Source: an uncultured Desulfobacterales bacterium
GTDB lineage: Bacteria; Desulfobacterota; Desulfobulbia; Desulfobulbales; Desulfocapsaceae
Assembly (NCBI GenBank): GCA_937915545.1
Contig: CALGIJ010000034.1
Span: 34,160-98,159 of the forward strand
Length of the DNA: 64,000 nt
Direction: 5' to 3'
Shown here: piece after piece, positions 1 to 9,035 of the stretch
Layout of the letters: each line of letters starts with the position of its first letter
How positions within the stretch are numbered: position 1 is the stretch's first letter
Program-made: the position numbers and the translations under genes
The notes under the pieces: generated by a model
Databases searched by the model: none
What the model was told of the DNA's origin: nothing
What the model saw: the letters and a program-made list of their open reading frames with translations, nothing else

Positions 1-1
1 C

Positions 2-214
2 CTGCTCGCCGCCAGCCCCGAGAAGCAGATCGCCATCGTCGAGATCAAGCCGCTGGGTGGCAGGAAGTCCCTCTGCCTGGTGCGCATCAGGGGGCAGGAG
101 TACCTCCTCGGCCTCAGTGGCGATACCATCAGCCATCTCGCCACCCTGCCGCCACAGGAAGACGCCACCTTCGCCGCCGCCCTGGCCTCGGCCGGCAAGG
201 AACAACGACCATGA
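2..214 (+). CDS. fliO: Flagellar biosynthesis protein FliO, C-terminal part
   Basis: The first reading frame is open from the window edge and ends in TGA overlapping the fliP start (ATGA). The visible 70 residues include a stretch running EKQIAIVEIKPLGG followed by short beta-like segments (LCLVRIRGQEYLLGLSG), as in the cytoplasmic domain of FliO. FliO is a small membrane protein that helps FliP assemble into the export gate. The call rests mainly on position immediately before fliP plus this pattern. The start and membrane segment lie outside the window. Confidence 0.75.
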   Translation: MLAASPEKQIAIVEIKPLGGRKSLCLVRIRGQEYLLGLSGDTISHLATLPPQEDATFAAALASAGKEQRP

Positions 215-972
215 GCACCGTCATGCTCCGCCGCATGGCGCCGCTTGCCCTGGCGCTGCCTCTGCTCCTGCTGCTCGCCTCCGCCGCCCAGGCCATCACC
301 GTGCCCACGGTGACCTTCGGTGTCGAGGATGCACAGTCGCCAAAGCAGATCTCCACCGCCATCCAAGTGCTGATGCTGATCACCGTGCTCTCCCTGGCAC
401 CGTCGATCCTCCTCATGACCACCTGCTTCACGCGCATCATCATCGTCCTCGGTTTCATCCGCCAGGCCATGGGCACGCAGAACATGCCGCCGACACAGGT
501 CCTTCTCGGCCTCGCCCTCTTCCTCACCTTCTTCATCATGTCGCCGACCCTGAGCAAGATCAACGAACAGGCCCTGCAGCCCTACCTCGCCGAGCAGATC
601 AGCCAGGATGTCGCCCTGCAGCGCGGCATCACCCCCTTGCGCGAGTTCATGCTCGGCCAGGTGCGCGAGGAAGAATTGACTCTTTTGGCTGAGATCACCA
701 TGAAGGAGGAACCGGTGGTGGCCGAGGACATCCCCACCACCACCCTCGTCCCGGCCTTCATGCTCTCCGAGCTGAAGCGGGCCTTCATGATGGGCTTCAT
801 GATCTATATCCCCTTTCTCGTCATCGACATGATCGTCGCCTCGGTGCTGATGTCCATGGGTATGATGATGCTGCCGCCGGTGATCATCTCCATGCCCTTC
901 AAGCTCCTGCTCTTCGTGCTCGTCGATGGTTGGAGCCTCGTTGTCGGCTCCCTCATCAAGAGTTTCAACTGA
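211..972 (+). CDS. fliP: Flagellar export gate protein FliP
   Basis: 253 residues, the usual length. A cleavable signal peptide is visible (about residues 1-28, ending SAAQA), followed by the typical FliP core with TCFTRIIIVLGFIRQAMG and a C-terminal run of hydrophobic helices with the methionine-rich segment SMGMMMLPPVIISMP. FliP forms, with FliQ and FliR, the core of the type III export gate in the inner membrane. It overlaps fliO by 4 nt and is followed by fliQ after 41 nt, so it is part of the fliOPQR-flhBA operon. Confidence 0.97.
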   Translation: MSTVMLRRMAPLALALPLLLLLASAAQAITVPTVTFGVEDAQSPKQISTAIQVLMLITVLSLAPSILLMTTCFTRIIIVLGFIRQAMGTQNMPPTQVLLGLALFLTFFIMSPTLSKINEQALQPYLAEQISQDVALQRGITPLREFMLGQVREEELTLLAEITMKEEPVVAEDIPTTTLVPAFMLSELKRAFMMGFMIYIPFLVIDMIVASVLMSMGMMMLPPVIISMPFKLLLFVLVDGWSLVVGSLIKSFN

Positions 973-1013
973 CCCCGTCGCAGAGTGCTGCGCCGCGTCC
1001 CGAGGAGGTCGCG

Positions 1014-1277
1014 ATGAGTCCGGAACAGGCCGTCGATATCTGCCGCAAGGCAATTCAGGCCATTCTCATGGTGTCGGCGCCGATGCTCGTCATCGGTATG
1101 GTCGTTGGTCTGCTCGTCTCCATCTTCCAGGCGGCAACGCAGATCAACGAACAGACGCTGAGCTTCGTCCCCAAGATCGTCGCCGTCTTTCTCGCCATGC
1201 TGCTCTTCGGGCCGTGGCTGATCAAGGTGATGACGGTCTTTACCATCGGCCTCTTCGAGACGATGGCCACCCTGTAA
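1014..1277 (+). CDS. fliQ: Flagellar export gate protein FliQ
   Basis: 87 residues with two hydrophobic helices (around residues 15-40 and 52-78), which is the FliQ layout. The frame is open further upstream, but the ATG at 1014 is preceded by GAGGAGG (1002-1008) at good spacing and gives the family's usual length and N-terminus (MSPEQAVDICRKAI). The conserved QINEQTLSFVPKI stretch is present. FliQ is the small subunit of the FliPQR export gate. Confidence 0.96.
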   Translation: MSPEQAVDICRKAIQAILMVSAPMLVIGMVVGLLVSIFQAATQINEQTLSFVPKIVAVFLAMLLFGPWLIKVMTVFTIGLFETMATL

Positions 1278-1283
1278 ACGAGC

Positions 1284-2066
1284 ATGGACTTCCCCCTCCT
1301 GCCGGTGGCACAGTTGCAGATCTTCCTGGTGGTGCTGGCACGGGTTGCCGGCTTCATCGGCGCCATCCCGGTGCTTGCCTCGGCGCAGACCCCCGGTCGT
1401 GTCAAGACCATGCTCGTGCTGGTCGCCTCGCTGCTTCTCTATCCGCTGATGCAGGATGCCGTGCCGCAGGCCGACTTCACCCCCCTGGCACTGCTCCTCC
1501 TCGTGCTCTCCGAGACCCTGGTCGGCCTTTTGCTGGCCTTGGCCACCCGCCTCATCTTCACCGCCGTCGAGTTCGGCGCCTCGGTGGTCGGCTTCCAGAT
1601 GGGCTTCGCCTCGGCCAACGTCTACGACCCGCAGAGCGAGCGCCAGGTGGAACTCATCTCCCAGTTCCAGAACGTCTTCGCCATCCTCGTATTTCTCGCC
1701 ATCGACGGTCACCACATCTTTCTGCGCGCCGTGGTCACTTCCTACCAGCTGCTGCCCCCGGGCCAGTTCGACGTCAGTGGCGAGGCGATTCCCTACCTGA
1801 TGCGACTGGCCTCGCATATGTTCATCATCGGCGTGCAGTTCAGCGCCCCGGTACTGGCGGTGCTGCTCTTCTCCGGGCTGATCCTCGGCATCCTCGCCCG
1901 CGTCTTCCCCCAGCTCAACGTCTTCCTGCTTTCCTTCCCGCTCAACATCGGCATCGGCTTCATTGTCATCGCTTTGACACTCGACCTTATCTCGACGCTG
2001 ATTCGACGAGAATTTGACACCCTCCCGGAACGACTGGCGACCATCCTCGGCTACCTCGCCTTCTAA
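1284..2066 (+). CDS. fliR: Flagellar export gate protein FliR
   Basis: 260 residues, a polytopic membrane protein. It contains FliR-typical stretches such as the N-terminal LPVAQLQIFLVVLARVAGF and the central GFQMGFASANVYDPQ and RLIFTAVEFGASVVG segments. It starts 6 nt after fliQ. FliR completes the FliPQR core of the flagellar type III export gate. A 142-nt gap follows before flhB, carrying a candidate sigma-54 promoter. Confidence 0.96.
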   Translation: MDFPLLPVAQLQIFLVVLARVAGFIGAIPVLASAQTPGRVKTMLVLVASLLLYPLMQDAVPQADFTPLALLLLVLSETLVGLLLALATRLIFTAVEFGASVVGFQMGFASANVYDPQSERQVELISQFQNVFAILVFLAIDGHHIFLRAVVTSYQLLPPGQFDVSGEAIPYLMRLASHMFIIGVQFSAPVLAVLLFSGLILGILARVFPQLNVFLLSFPLNIGIGFIVIALTLDLISTLIRREFDTLPERLATILGYLAF

Positions 2067-2105
2067 AAATACAGGAATCTTCCCGCGCCGCCCTGCTCCC
2101 GCGCC

Positions 2106-2121
2106 GGGCGCGTATCTTGCA
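2106..2121 (+). promoter_or_regulatory. Candidate sigma-54 promoter before flhB
   Basis: The site GGGCGCGTATCTTGCA has GG (2107-2108) and GC (2119-2120) exactly 10 nt apart and matches most of the TGGCACG-N4-TTGCA consensus. It lies in the only sizeable gap in the export-gate genes, about 90 nt before flhB. Sigma-54 control of flagellar genes is common in related bacteria, but no activator gene is visible in this window. This rests on pattern matching only. Confidence 0.5.
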
Positions 2122-2208
2122 GACCAGGGAACAATCACCCTTGCATGGCACTAAGGGACGCCCCCCGGTGCCTTTTCCCCGTCCACATTTCATGGCGCCC
2201 CTGACATC

Positions 2209-3279
2209 ATGGCCGAAGAAAGCCCCGCCGGCGGCGAACGCACCGAAGACCCGACAACCAAACGACGCGAGGACTTTCGCAACAAGGGCCAGGTGGCGCA
2301 AAGCCGAGAGGTGCAGACCGCCGCCCTGCTCACCCTTGGCCTGCTCTTCTGGATGATGTACCTGCCCACCTTCTGGAAGGGTCTCACCGAGATGCTCTTC
2401 GCCCTGTGGCAAGCCAGCGGCGAATTCCGGGTCACCGCCACCTCCATTCTCTCGCTGGCTGCCTTTCTCCTCAAAGAGATCGGCCTGATGCTGGCTCCCC
2501 TTTTCCTGCTGGTCATGGTGGTGTCCTTTTTCTCCGGCTTCTTCCAGTTCGGCTGGCTGCTCACCGCCAAGCCGTTGACCCCCGATTTCGCCAAGCTCGA
2601 CCCCTTCGCAGGTTTCGGCCGGCTCTTCTCCAAGCGTGCCATCGTCGAGCTGCTCAAGTCGCTGCTCAAGGTGCTGCTCATCGGCTGGGTGTCCTACTCC
2701 ACCGTGCTCGACAACTTCCACGAAGCGCTCATCCTCGTCGATACCGACATCGTCACCACCCTGCGCTTCCTCGGCCGGGTCGCTGCACTGATCATGGCCA
2801 AAATCTGCGCCGTCCTCGTCCTCCTTGCCTTCCTCGACTTTCTCTACGTGCGCTGGGAGATGGAGGAGAAGATGAAGATGACCAAGCAGGAGCTCAAAGA
2901 GGAATTCAAGGAAAGCGAAGGCGATCCCCATATCAAGGCGCAGATCCGCTCCATCCAGCAGGAGATGGCGCGCAAGCGCATGATGGCCGAGGTCCCCGGC
3001 GCCGATGTGGTGGTCACCAACCCGACCCACTTCGCCGTCGCCCTGCGCTATAGCTCCGAGGAAATGGACGCCCCCCAGGTGGTCGCCAAGGGCGCCGATT
3101 ACCTCGCCCAGAAGATCCGCCTCATCGCCGAAGAGCATGGCGTGCCGATCATCGAGAACCCGCCCGTGGCTCGGATATTGCATAAACTCGACCTGGGAGC
3201 CTCCATCCCCGAGCATCTCTTCAAGGCTGTCGCCGAGATTCTCGCCCATGTCTACTCACTGAAAGGCAAGACCCGCTGA
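2209..3279 (+). CDS. flhB: Flagellar export switch protein FlhB
   Basis: 356 residues. The N-terminal basic segment with AEESPAGGERTEDPT, four transmembrane helices, and a cytoplasmic C-terminal domain are all visible. The autocleavage motif N271-P272-T273-H274 is intact, so the protein should self-cleave and switch export from rod/hook to filament substrates. Its stop overlaps the flhA start by one base (TGATG). A separate FlhB-C-like protein (FlhX) is encoded at 30,534. Confidence 0.98.
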   Translation: MAEESPAGGERTEDPTTKRREDFRNKGQVAQSREVQTAALLTLGLLFWMMYLPTFWKGLTEMLFALWQASGEFRVTATSILSLAAFLLKEIGLMLAPLFLLVMVVSFFSGFFQFGWLLTAKPLTPDFAKLDPFAGFGRLFSKRAIVELLKSLLKVLLIGWVSYSTVLDNFHEALILVDTDIVTTLRFLGRVAALIMAKICAVLVLLAFLDFLYVRWEMEEKMKMTKQELKEEFKESEGDPHIKAQIRSIQQEMARKRMMAEVPGADVVVTNPTHFAVALRYSSEEMDAPQVVAKGADYLAQKIRLIAEEHGVPIIENPPVARILHKLDLGASIPEHLFKAVAEILAHVYSLKGKTR

Positions 3280-5378
3280 TGGAACTGACCACCATCCAGA
3301 ACGCCCTGACCACCTACGATTACAAGCAGCTGCTTGGCCGCAGCGATGTAATGGCCGCCTTTGGCCTGGTCGCCATCCTGATGATGATGATCATTCCCAT
3401 GCCGCCGCTGGTGCTCGATCTCTTTCTTACCCTGAGCATCACCGTCGCCCTGCTCATCCTCATCCTCAGCCTCTATACCGCCAAGGCCACCGACTTCTCT
3501 ATCTTCCCCTCGCTGCTGCTGGTCACCACGATGTTCCGGCTGTCGCTGAACGTCGCCTCGACGCGCCTCATCCTCCTCCGCGGCGACGAAGGGCCGGCTG
3601 CGGCCGGCCACGTCATCCAGGCCTTCGGCCAATTCGTCGTCGGCGGCAACTATGTGGTCGGGGTGGTCATCTTCGTCATCCTGGTAATCATCAACTTCAT
3701 GGTCATCACCAAGGGCGCCGGCAGGGTGGCCGAGGTCGCGGCGCGCTTCACCCTCGACGCCATGCCCGGCAAGCAGATGGCCATCGACGCCGACCTCAAC
3801 GCCGGTCTCATCAACGAGGCCGAGGCACGCAGCCGCCGCGAAAACATCGCCAAGGAAGCCAACTTCCACGGGGCCATGGACGGTGCCTCGAAATTCGTCA
3901 AGGGCGATGCCATTGCCGGCATCATCATCACCCTGATCAATGTCGGCGCGGGCTTCATCATCGGCGTGGTGCAGAAGGACATGGCCATGGCCGACGCCGC
4001 CGCCAACTACACTATCCTCACCGTCGGCGACGGCCTGGTCGGACAGATTCCCGCGCTGATCATCTCCACCGCCGCCGGTCTCCTCGTCACCCGCAGCACC
4101 GGCGAGAAGGATTTCGGCAGCGACCTGCAGAAGCAGTTCACCTCGAGCACGGTGGCCATCTGGGTGGTGGCGGCGATTCTCGTCGCCTTCGCCATCATCC
4201 CCGGCCTGCCCTTCGTGCCTTTCATGCTGCTCGCCATATCCATGGCCTTTCTCGCCTTCCATCTCGACAAGAAGCGCAAGGCCGAGGAGGTCGAGGAGGT
4301 GGAGGAAAAACCCGCCCAGGCTCCGGCCAAACGCGAGGAGAACTACGAGGAGATGCTCCACGTCGACATGCTGCAGCTCGAGGTCGGCTACGGGCTGATT
4401 CCCTTCGTCGACGCCGCCCAGGACGGCGAACTGCTCAACCGCATCCAGTCGATCAGGAAGCAGTTCGCCATGAGCAACGGCTTCATCGTCCCGCCGGTGC
4501 ACATCCGCGACAACCTGCAGCTCAACCCCAACCAGTACACCTTCTCCCTCAAGGGGGTCCGGGTGGCCTCGGCGGAGATGATGCCCGGCCACTATATGGC
4601 CATGGACCCCGGCCTGGTCACCGAGACCATCCGCGGCATCGCCACCGTCGAGCCGGCCTTCGGTCTGCCCGCCATCTGGATCACCTCCGACAAGAAAGAC
4701 CGTGCGCAGATGGCCGGCTACACCGTGGTCGACTGCACCACCGTCATGGCCACCCATATCAGCGAGATCATCAAACAGCACAGCCACGAGCTCATCGGCC
4801 GCCAGGAAGTCCAGGCCCTGCTCGACAACCTCGCCAAGCACTATCCCAAGCTGGTTGAGGAGCTGGTGCCCACCGTGCTCTCCCTCGGCACCATCATGCG
4901 TGTGCTGCAGAATCTGCTCAAGGAAGGCGTCTCCATCCGCGACCTGCGCACCATTCTCGAGACCATGGCCGACTGGGCCGCCGCCACCCACGATACCGAC
5001 GTGCTCACCGAGTACGTACGCCACTCCCTGGCGCGCACCATCAGCTCCGATCTGGCAGTCAACGGCATCATCCCGGTGATCACCCTGGCTCGACCGGCGG
5101 AGGAGGCCATCCGCGGCTCCATCCAACACAAGGAGACCGGCAGCTACCTGGCCATCGACCCGATCATCGCCCAGCGCATCCTCGATTCCATCGGCAGGTG
5201 CATCCCTCTTTTCGAAGGCGGCAGCCGCCCGGTGCTGCTCAGCGCCCCGCAGATCCGCCCCTATGTGCGCAGCCTCACCGAACGCTACTACCCGGCACTG
5301 GCGATCATTTCCCACAACGAAGTGGTGCCCAACCTGAAAATTCGCTCCCTTGGCACGGTGACCCTCGATGCAAGTTAG
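3279..5378 (+). CDS. flhA: Flagellar export protein FlhA
   Basis: 699 residues, normal for the family. The N-terminal half has about eight membrane helices and the conserved FHIPEP-type region (DFSIFPSLLLVTTMFRLSLN, then GNYVVGVVIFVILV), followed by a linker rich in Glu (around residue 330) and the large cytoplasmic domain that docks export chaperones. It forms the export-gate ring together with FlhB and FliPQR. flhF starts inside its last codons (11-nt overlap), indicating coupled translation. Confidence 0.98.
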   Translation: MELTTIQNALTTYDYKQLLGRSDVMAAFGLVAILMMMIIPMPPLVLDLFLTLSITVALLILILSLYTAKATDFSIFPSLLLVTTMFRLSLNVASTRLILLRGDEGPAAAGHVIQAFGQFVVGGNYVVGVVIFVILVIINFMVITKGAGRVAEVAARFTLDAMPGKQMAIDADLNAGLINEAEARSRRENIAKEANFHGAMDGASKFVKGDAIAGIIITLINVGAGFIIGVVQKDMAMADAAANYTILTVGDGLVGQIPALIISTAAGLLVTRSTGEKDFGSDLQKQFTSSTVAIWVVAAILVAFAIIPGLPFVPFMLLAISMAFLAFHLDKKRKAEEVEEVEEKPAQAPAKREENYEEMLHVDMLQLEVGYGLIPFVDAAQDGELLNRIQSIRKQFAMSNGFIVPPVHIRDNLQLNPNQYTFSLKGVRVASAEMMPGHYMAMDPGLVTETIRGIATVEPAFGLPAIWITSDKKDRAQMAGYTVVDCTTVMATHISEIIKQHSHELIGRQEVQALLDNLAKHYPKLVEELVPTVLSLGTIMRVLQNLLKEGVSIRDLRTILETMADWAAATHDTDVLTEYVRHSLARTISSDLAVNGIIPVITLARPAEEAIRGSIQHKETGSYLAIDPIIAQRILDSIGRCIPLFEGGSRPVLLSAPQIRPYVRSLTERYYPALAIISHNEVVPNLKIRSLGTVTLDAS

Positions 5379-6786
5379 AGTCTTCGAAGCAACGGACATG
5401 GCCTCCGGGCTGAAGATGGTCAAAAAGGAGCTCGGCCCCGACGCGCTCATTCTCTCCACCAGGACGGTGCGCGCCGGCAAGCTCGGCCTGCTCGGCAAGC
5501 CGATGCTGGAGATCACCGCCGCCATCGACACTCCCTATGCCGACAAAAAGGTCGAGCAGCGTCAGCCTGACGGCGCACTTTTCGGCGAACGCTCCGGTAA
5601 GCATGGCAGGAGGGAGGAACAGGTCGGGGCAGCGGCTGCCTCGTCTCTGCGTTCGGTGGTCGACGACTCCCTTGACGAGCGTGGCGACAAGGGCCTCTTC
5701 TTCAACGGTTACAGCCCCTCGGGGCGCATGCCGGCGGAAAGCGGCCAGGCTGGCCGCTCCGCCCCAGTGGACACTCCACCGCAGTTGCCGAAGAACCTCG
5801 ACAGCTCTCCCGCCAAGCCCGATCCGGATTTGCAGAACGAAGTGAACGAGCTCAAGGATCTGGTCAAGAACCTCGCCGGACGCATCGCCCAGATGGGTGA
5901 ACAGGAAGCCGCCCGCCCGGATCCTCCGCCACGCCAGCTTTCGGTTCGCAGCGGGGAAAACGGCGCCCGCTATCACAACGCCGCCATCCACGGCGACCGC
6001 CCGCTGTCGCTGCTGGTGGAGCGGGGCGTCAACGTGGAGACGGCGCGGACCATCGCCGGCTTCCTCCGCGAGAGCCTCACCGAGCGCGAGCTGGGCAGCG
6101 AAGAGGTCATCGTCGCCGCCATCAAGGACACCATCCGCGACCTGATCCAGGTCGACCCGCCCTTCTCGGCAAGCGCGTCCGGACCACGCCGCATCGCCCT
6201 GGTCGGCCCCACCGGGGTCGGCAAGACCACCACCCTGGCCAAGATCGCCGCCTCCTACCTCGGCAGGCACTCGCGCTCGGTGGCGATGATCACCATCGAC
6301 ACCTACCGCATCGCCGCGGTGGAGCAGCTCAAGGTCTACGGCGAGATCATGGACCTGCCGGTGGAAGTGGTCATCACCCCGGAGCAGCTGCAGCAGGCCC
6401 TGGCGCGCCACCGCGACAAGGAGCTGATCCTCATCGACACCGCCGGGCGCAGCCCGCGCGACAGCATGTCCATCGAGGAGCTATGCCTCTTCTTCCCGGC
6501 GCAGCAGAACATCGACAAGCACCTGGTGCTCTCCGCCACCACCCGCGAACAGGAGCTGCTCGATGCCATCGAGCGCTTCCGCCCTTTGGGCATCACCCAT
6601 ACCATCTATACCAAGATCGACGAATGCGCCACCCTCGGGGCAGTTCTCAACGTTCAGATACAAAACCCCAGCCCGCTGTCATTTTTCGCCAATGGCCAGA
6701 GAGTCCCCGAGGACCTCATGACCGCCACCGCCAAGCTCGCCGCCGAGCTGATCATGAATCCACAGCAAGGATCGATGCATGACTAA
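5368..6786 (+). CDS. flhF: SRP-type GTPase FlhF
   Basis: 472 residues. The N-terminal B domain is followed by a variable low-complexity linker (about 60-200) and a C-terminal NG GTPase domain with P-loop G280-PTGVGK-T287, DTYRIAAVEQL and DTAGRS motifs. FlhF recruits early basal-body parts to the cell pole and works with FlhG, the next gene, which overlaps its end by 8 nt. The pair indicates a controlled, probably polar flagellum. Confidence 0.96.
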   Translation: MQVRVFEATDMASGLKMVKKELGPDALILSTRTVRAGKLGLLGKPMLEITAAIDTPYADKKVEQRQPDGALFGERSGKHGRREEQVGAAAASSLRSVVDDSLDERGDKGLFFNGYSPSGRMPAESGQAGRSAPVDTPPQLPKNLDSSPAKPDPDLQNEVNELKDLVKNLAGRIAQMGEQEAARPDPPPRQLSVRSGENGARYHNAAIHGDRPLSLLVERGVNVETARTIAGFLRESLTERELGSEEVIVAAIKDTIRDLIQVDPPFSASASGPRRIALVGPTGVGKTTTLAKIAASYLGRHSRSVAMITIDTYRIAAVEQLKVYGEIMDLPVEVVITPEQLQQALARHRDKELILIDTAGRSPRDSMSIEELCLFFPAQQNIDKHLVLSATTREQELLDAIERFRPLGITHTIYTKIDECATLGAVLNVQIQNPSPLSFFANGQRVPEDLMTATAKLAAELIMNPQQGSMHD

Positions 6787-7678
6787 TATCTCCCGCATGG
6801 CGGGCGATCAGGCCAAGACGCTCCGCGACCTCAACTCCCATCGCCACAACGGCCTGCCGCAGAAGGTGGAGGCGCCGACCAGCGTCTACTCCATCACCAG
6901 CGGCAAGGGCGGCGTCGGCAAGACCGCCGTCGTCGCCAACCTCGCCTATATGCTCGCCTCCATGGGCAAGAAGGTGCTGATCCTCGACGCCGACCTTGGC
7001 CTGGCCAATATCGACGTGGTCTTCGGCATTTCGCCGCTCTACAATCTCAATAACTTCTTCTCCGGCGAGCAGGAACTGCAACAGATCATGGTCGACGGGC
7101 CGCTGGGCATCAAGATCCTCCCTGCCGGCTCGGGCATCCAGAACTTCACCAACCTCGACTCACGCCAGAAGCTGCGCCTGCTCGACGGCCTCGACGCCAT
7201 CCAGAACCACTTCGACTTCGTGCTCATCGACACCGAGGCCGGCATCTCCGAGAACGTCACCTACTTCAACACCGCCGCCCAGGAGATCGTCGTCATCACC
7301 ACCCCCGAGCCGACGGCGATCACCGACGCCTACGCCCTGATGAAACTCCTCTCCACCCAGTACCACGAGAAGAACTTCAACCTGGTGGTCAACCAAATCC
7401 TCAACGAGGACGACGCCCTCGACGTCTATCGCAAGCTGACCATGGTCGCCAACCGCTACCTCGATATCTCCATCGACTATCTCGGCTCGATCCCCGACGA
7501 CCGGCAGATGGTGGAGTCGATCCGCAAGCAGAAGGTGATCAGCGAGCTCTTTCCGCAATCGAAGATCACCCAGGCCTTCCGCCAGCTCGCCGGACGCATC
7601 TGCTCCGAGCCGACCCAAGCGGTGCCCAAGGGCAACCTCCAGTTCTTCTGGAAGAAACTGCTGCAGATGGGAGGCTAG
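6779..7678 (+). CDS. flhG: MinD-like ATPase FlhG/FleN
   Basis: 299 residues. A deviant Walker A motif (G42-KGGVGK-T49) and LILDADLGLANIDVVFG are typical of MinD/FlhG ATPases. The N-terminus has DQAKTLR at residues 10-16, matching the DQAxxLR activator motif through which FlhG stimulates FlhF GTPase activity. FlhG limits flagellar number. It is encoded between flhF and fliA, with only 6 nt to fliA. Confidence 0.96.
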   Translation: MTNISRMAGDQAKTLRDLNSHRHNGLPQKVEAPTSVYSITSGKGGVGKTAVVANLAYMLASMGKKVLILDADLGLANIDVVFGISPLYNLNNFFSGEQELQQIMVDGPLGIKILPAGSGIQNFTNLDSRQKLRLLDGLDAIQNHFDFVLIDTEAGISENVTYFNTAAQEIVVITTPEPTAITDAYALMKLLSTQYHEKNFNLVVNQILNEDDALDVYRKLTMVANRYLDISIDYLGSIPDDRQMVESIRKQKVISELFPQSKITQAFRQLAGRICSEPTQAVPKGNLQFFWKKLLQMGG

Positions 7679-7684
7679 CACCAT

Positions 7685-8413
7685 ATGCTCTACGGTCGCC
7701 CGCCGCATCTCGACAACCGCTCGCAGCTCATCCAGGACCACCTCTACCTGGTGGATATCATCACGCGGCGCATGGTCACCCAGGTGCCGTCCTTCATGAG
7801 CCGCGACGATATCAAGAGCGCCGGCATGCTCGGCCTGCTCGACGCCGCTAACAAGTACGACCCGGCCAAGAACATCCTCTTCAAGACCTTCGCCGAGTAC
7901 CGCATCCGCGGCGCCATCTTCGACGAGATGCGCAAGCTCGACTGGTTCTCGCGTTCCCTGCGCGACAAGCACAACCGCATCGGCAGGACCATCGCCGACC
8001 TGGAGATGCGCCTCGGCCGCGAGCCGGAAGAGCACGAGGTGGCGGCGGCCATGGACCTCTCTCTCGACGAGTACCGCGCCGTCCTCGTCGAAGTCAACCA
8101 CCTCGGCTGCGTCAGCCTCAACGAGAGCCTCGATCACTCCGAGGAGGGCCGTTCCTTCCTCGACAACCTCACCGATGAACGGCCGCAGGCGGCGCCGGGC
8201 GCCCGCATCGAGGACCAGCAGCTCACCGCCACCATCGCCCAGGTGCTCGGTCAGCTCACCGAAAAGGAGCGCATCGTCATCTCCCTGTACTACTACGAAG
8301 AGCTGACCCAGAAGGAAATCGCCGAGGCCATGGACCTCTCCGAGGGTCGCGTCAGCCAGCTGCACAGCCAGGCGCTGATCAAGCTGAAAACCAAACTCGA
8401 CGCGCGACTGTAG
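7685..8413 (+). CDS. fliA: Flagellar sigma factor sigma-28 (FliA)
   Basis: 242 residues with sigma-70 family regions: region 2 includes FKTFAEYRIRGAIFDEMRKLDWFSRS, and region 4 includes KERIVISLYYYEELTQKEIAEAM followed by SEGRVSQLHSQAL. FliA directs transcription of late flagellar genes. Four matching promoters are seen in this window (14,174; 19,573; 21,944; 22,011). Its antisigma factor FlgM is encoded at 14,888. Confidence 0.97.
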   Translation: MLYGRPPHLDNRSQLIQDHLYLVDIITRRMVTQVPSFMSRDDIKSAGMLGLLDAANKYDPAKNILFKTFAEYRIRGAIFDEMRKLDWFSRSLRDKHNRIGRTIADLEMRLGREPEEHEVAAAMDLSLDEYRAVLVEVNHLGCVSLNESLDHSEEGRSFLDNLTDERPQAAPGARIEDQQLTATIAQVLGQLTEKERIVISLYYYEELTQKEIAEAMDLSEGRVSQLHSQALIKLKTKLDARL

Positions 8414-8456
8414 GGCGGCCCCGGCCGCCCCGCCGCCCGCCTGCCGCGGAGACGCC

Positions 8457-8930
8457 ATGGGCCAGATCACTCTCATCTTCTCTCTCGTTGTCCCCGCCCT
8501 GGGGCTCCTCCTCCTGGCCGTGCTGAAGATCGTCGCCCTGAAAAAAGAGAACGCCCTCCTCGCCCAGCAGCTCACCGAGACCTCGATCTGCCTCGAGAAG
8601 ACCAGGCAGAGCCTGGAGAAGCTGCAGCAGCGCCACGAGGAGATGATGTCCTTCCGCAGCGACCTGCAGCAGGCCGAGCAGAGCGTCCGCCAGGCAGTGC
8701 CCAGAGTGAGCGACTTCCAGCCGGCGGAGAGGAAGTGGGCTGCGCCGGAGCGTTACGGGTATATCCATACCCTGGCCTCGCGGGGCATGCCGGTGGAGGA
8801 GATCGCCGCCATCCTCACCGTCTCCCCCCACGAGGTGAGCCAGGTGCTCAACCTCGCCCGCATTCGCCAGGGCAGCGAGGGGGATGGTGAAGACAAGGCC
8901 GAGTTAAGATTTCCCGCCGGCAACCGATAA
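8457..8930 (+). CDS. Membrane-anchored coiled-coil protein with a C-terminal HTH-like segment (DUF2802/DUF6115-like)
   Basis: 157 residues: an N-terminal membrane helix (about 5-28), a charged coiled-coil stretch (about 28-85), then a short C-terminal segment with LASRGMPVEEIAAILTVSPHEVSQVLNLAR that looks like a helix-turn-helix. Proteins of this layout are known beside flagellar and chemotaxis genes. It sits between fliA and flgF, 43 nt after fliA, and is probably co-transcribed. The function is unknown; the family assignment is by layout and position only. Confidence 0.65.
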   Translation: MGQITLIFSLVVPALGLLLLAVLKIVALKKENALLAQQLTETSICLEKTRQSLEKLQQRHEEMMSFRSDLQQAEQSVRQAVPRVSDFQPAERKWAAPERYGYIHTLASRGMPVEEIAAILTVSPHEVSQVLNLARIRQGSEGDGEDKAELRFPAGNR

Positions 8931-9035
8931 GAACAGTCAAGGAAGGATGAAAGAGACGCGGCCGGCCACGTCTCGCAGGGCAGCAGCACTTTCAGCCGGC
9001 ACGACACGAGAGCATCTACAGGTACGGGAACAGTT

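Noticed and set aside
3252..5531. A 759-codon open frame on the minus strand
   Set aside because: Antisense to flhA and flanks; Asp/Gly/His-rich low-complexity translation typical of the opposite strand of a GC-rich gene.
8931..9035. Sigma-54 promoter before flgF
   Set aside because: GG and GC pairs occur, but at 9 or 12 nt, not 10.
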